Source of the DNA: Pedobacter mucosus
GTDB lineage: Bacteria; Bacteroidota; Bacteroidia; Sphingobacteriales; Sphingobacteriaceae
DNA: 64,000 nt
Direction: 5' to 3'
Assembly (NCBI RefSeq): GCF_022200785.1
Contig: NZ_CP087585.1
Span: 62,001-126,000 of the forward strand
Below are positions 62,522 to 64,000 of this stretch, piece by piece (the stretch's first letter is position 1; each line of letters opens with the position of its first letter). A program made the translations under genes and the position numbers. The notes under the pieces were generated by a model, which saw only the letters and a list, made by a program, of their open reading frames with translations, made no database searches and had not been told where the DNA came from.

Positions 62522-64000
62522 TTAAATATTGCTGCTTCCTAGCAAGCCTTCGGGCACTTTTAATGCTCCGGTTGTAAAATCAATTATGCCGTTTCTTTCA
62601 TCCTCAATATTGGTAGCCTGCGTGTATACATCACCTGCAATGGCATGTCGCCTAAGCTCTTTTTTAAATAAAGCGATTTGCGATGCCCGATCGTCCTGGT
62701 CAGTTGGGCCACCATAATCAGCGAAACCAAAACCACCCCACTCACTAATAATTAATGGCACCTGCTTTCGGAAAAAAAACGGATCGCCAACGGTTAACGG
62801 AAATGCCGCAACACCTTCCATTTGCCCAGCTTGTAAATCTTCTAATCGTTTAGCCCAGTTATGTAAGTCTGGCGTATAGATGTGTACCGTTAATAAATCA
62901 GATTTTAGTCTGCCTAAATAACTAATGTGTTGCCAGCCATCGTTATCTACCACCAAATATTGTGGATATGCAATTTGCATAAAATGATAAAGGCCGATAA
63001 TGTAATTCTGCGTTTCAGGATTTGTCGCAATATCTTGGGCACCCCAATCTTCATTGTATAGGCTCCAGATTACCACCGAAGGATGTGTACCTATTAAGGC
63101 GAGCATTCTCAATAATTCTGCTTGATGATTTTTACGGCTCCTTTCATTAGAACTATGCGGACTTGGAACTTCCACCCACAATAGCAGACCAATTTTATCA
63201 GCCAGATTATAAATACGAGGATCAACACCTGCAATGTGAATGCGAACCAGGTTGCAACCAAGCTTTTTCATAGCATACATATGACGCCTAATTTCCTGAT
63301 AGCTTGCATTTCCAGGCTGGTATAAAATTCCATCTAAGTAAACAGATTGATTATTTAAATAAATATGTTTACCTCGGGCTTCTATTTTTCGCAAGCCAAA
63401 GTTTGTTTCTATTTGCGCAGAATAGCCTTCCTCATCTACAAGTTCTGCCACAAGGCGATAACGATGTGGATTTTCTGGCGACCAAAGTACCGCGTCTGGT
63501 ATTTCGAATACTAGGCGTTGCGATTTTTGACCGAATTCAAGATTTAAGGAAAAACTATCAGTGGTAACTGGAATTTCGTCACCCTTATTTTTGTACACAT
63601 TTAAACGAATCGTGTATAAGCCAGGATCATAAATTCTCGTTGTTAAATTAAGCCTTACCAAATTATCTTCTACAAGGCTAACCACATCGAGCCTCGAGCG
63701 TAATCTATTGCGTTCGACTGATTCAAGCCATACACTTCTAATTGCACCAGTATAGGTTTGGTACCATATACCACCACGTTTATATACATACGATTCTTGC
63801 TTTCCACGAGGCATATCGGCATCCATGGCATCTTCGATTCTAACGGTTAGCCGATTATTTTGAGGTAAAATATTGTTATTATCCAGCTCATATGAAAATG
63901 ACGTGTAGCCGCCGGTATGTATTTCTTCACCTTCAATGGTGCGCAAAGGGTTTCCATTTAGCCATACGCGGGTTTCATATCCGCAGGCACCAAAAGTTAA
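62522..64000 (-). CDS. Glycoside hydrolase family 2 protein, N-terminus beyond window edge
   Basis: 493 codons visible; the frame is open to base 64000, with VWLNGNPLRTIEGEEIHTGG showing the sugar-binding jelly roll, so the start lies outside. Immunoglobulin-like domain next, then the TIM barrel: acid/base Glu in VIWSLYNEDWG, nucleophile Glu in IISEWGGFGFADYGG, plus RIHIAGVDPRIYNLADKIG. It is compact, without extra C-terminal domains. Closest in style to beta-glucuronidase/galactosidase-type GH2 of cytoplasmic or periplasmic kind. It heads into the SDR-flavin reductase-FAD oxidoreductase run on the same strand. Confidence 0.87.
   Translation of the reverse strand, partial: LTFGACGYETRVWLNGNPLRTIEGEEIHTGGYTSFSYELDNNNILPQNNRLTVRIEDAMDADMPRGKQESYVYKRGGIWYQTYTGAIRSVWLESVERNRLRSRLDVVSLVEDNLVRLNLTTRIYDPGLYTIRLNVYKNKGDEIPVTTDSFSLNLEFGQKSQRLVFEIPDAVLWSPENPHRYRLVAELVDEEGYSAQIETNFGLRKIEARGKHIYLNNQSVYLDGILYQPGNASYQEIRRHMYAMKKLGCNLVRIHIAGVDPRIYNLADKIGLLLWVEVPSPHSSNERSRKNHQAELLRMLALIGTHPSVVIWSLYNEDWGAQDIATNPETQNYIIGLYHFMQIAYPQYLVVDNDGWQHISYLGRLKSDLLTVHIYTPDLHNWAKRLEDLQAGQMEGVAAFPLTVGDPFFFRKQVPLIISEWGGFGFADYGGPTDQDDRASQIALFKKELRRHAIAGDVYTQATNIEDERNGIIDFTTGALKVPEGLLGSSNI

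Noticed and set aside
1..64000. tRNA, rRNA, IS element, integrase or prophage genes
   Set aside because: None was seen by eye on either strand; a tRNA scan was not possible here.

Overview
The window looks like chromosomal DNA from a Bacteroidota bacterium of the Sphingobacteriaceae, close to Pedobacter or Mucilaginibacter. The base composition is AT-rich. There are three SusC/SusD-type systems (one cut by the left edge), many secreted glycoside hydrolases, promoter -7 boxes of the TAnnTTTG type, and scattered palindromic intergenic repeats. The genus is inferred from these features and not proven. I saw no tRNA, rRNA, IS element, prophage or CRISPR array.

Layout. (1) 1-11.6 kb: end of a SusD gene, two fasciclin-domain lipoproteins, a SusC/SusD pair, a rhamnogalacturonan acetylesterase-like SGNH esterase and a GH28 polygalacturonase-like enzyme, all on the + strand. 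This looks like a pectin (rhamnogalacturonan) utilisation locus. (2) 12.4-19.3 kb: a stress or maintenance block with manganese catalase, a DUF4142-like lipoprotein, cyanophycinase, a CinA C-terminal protein, a frameshifted Tat-exported DUF4142 protein, a hypothetical protein, a zinc alcohol dehydrogenase and a second hypothetical protein. A ~305 bp direct repeat carrying the cinA start and promoter lies on both sides of the DUF4142-hypothetical-dehydrogenase group. (3) 19.4-45 kb: a second polysaccharide locus with GH43 (four), GH27, GH78, sialate-O-acetylesterase-like, GH115, GH2 and a SusC/SusD pair. The enzymes suit removal of galactose, arabinose, rhamnose and glucuronic acid, which suggests rhamnose/glucuronate-capped arabinogalactan or pectin side chains. 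(4) 45.3-57.9 kb: an assimilatory nitrate/nitrite cluster with mobA, a rubredoxin-tailed protein, a nitrate reductase-associated protein, a fused Mo-nitrate reductase/FAD/[2Fe-2S] protein, a NarK-type transporter, a small exported protein, nirD, nirB, divergent cobA (siroheme) and a Crp/Fnr regulator. (5) 58-64 kb: an animal-type haem peroxidase, then a probable operon of a GH2 enzyme (cut by the right edge), an SDR protein, a flavin reductase-like protein and an FAD amine-oxidase-like protein.

Regulation. The clearest new pattern is an element built on TACAGGATG, placed 19-20 bp upstream of a TAnnTTTG-like -7 box at four places. Three lie in front of polysaccharide-locus transcription units: SusC/SusD at 45.2 kb, GH2 at 39.06 kb and the GH43-esterase-GH78 operon at 30.2 kb. 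The fourth (11.64 kb) has no gene behind it, only a terminator about 90 bp downstream, so it may drive a small RNA or be the remnant of a lost unit. In the nitrate region an FNR-like palindrome sits upstream of a perfect -7 box for nirB, next to a Crp/Fnr gene. Three intergenic zones (22.9-24.6, 35.2-36.0 and 39.1-39.7 kb) are mosaics of several repeat families.
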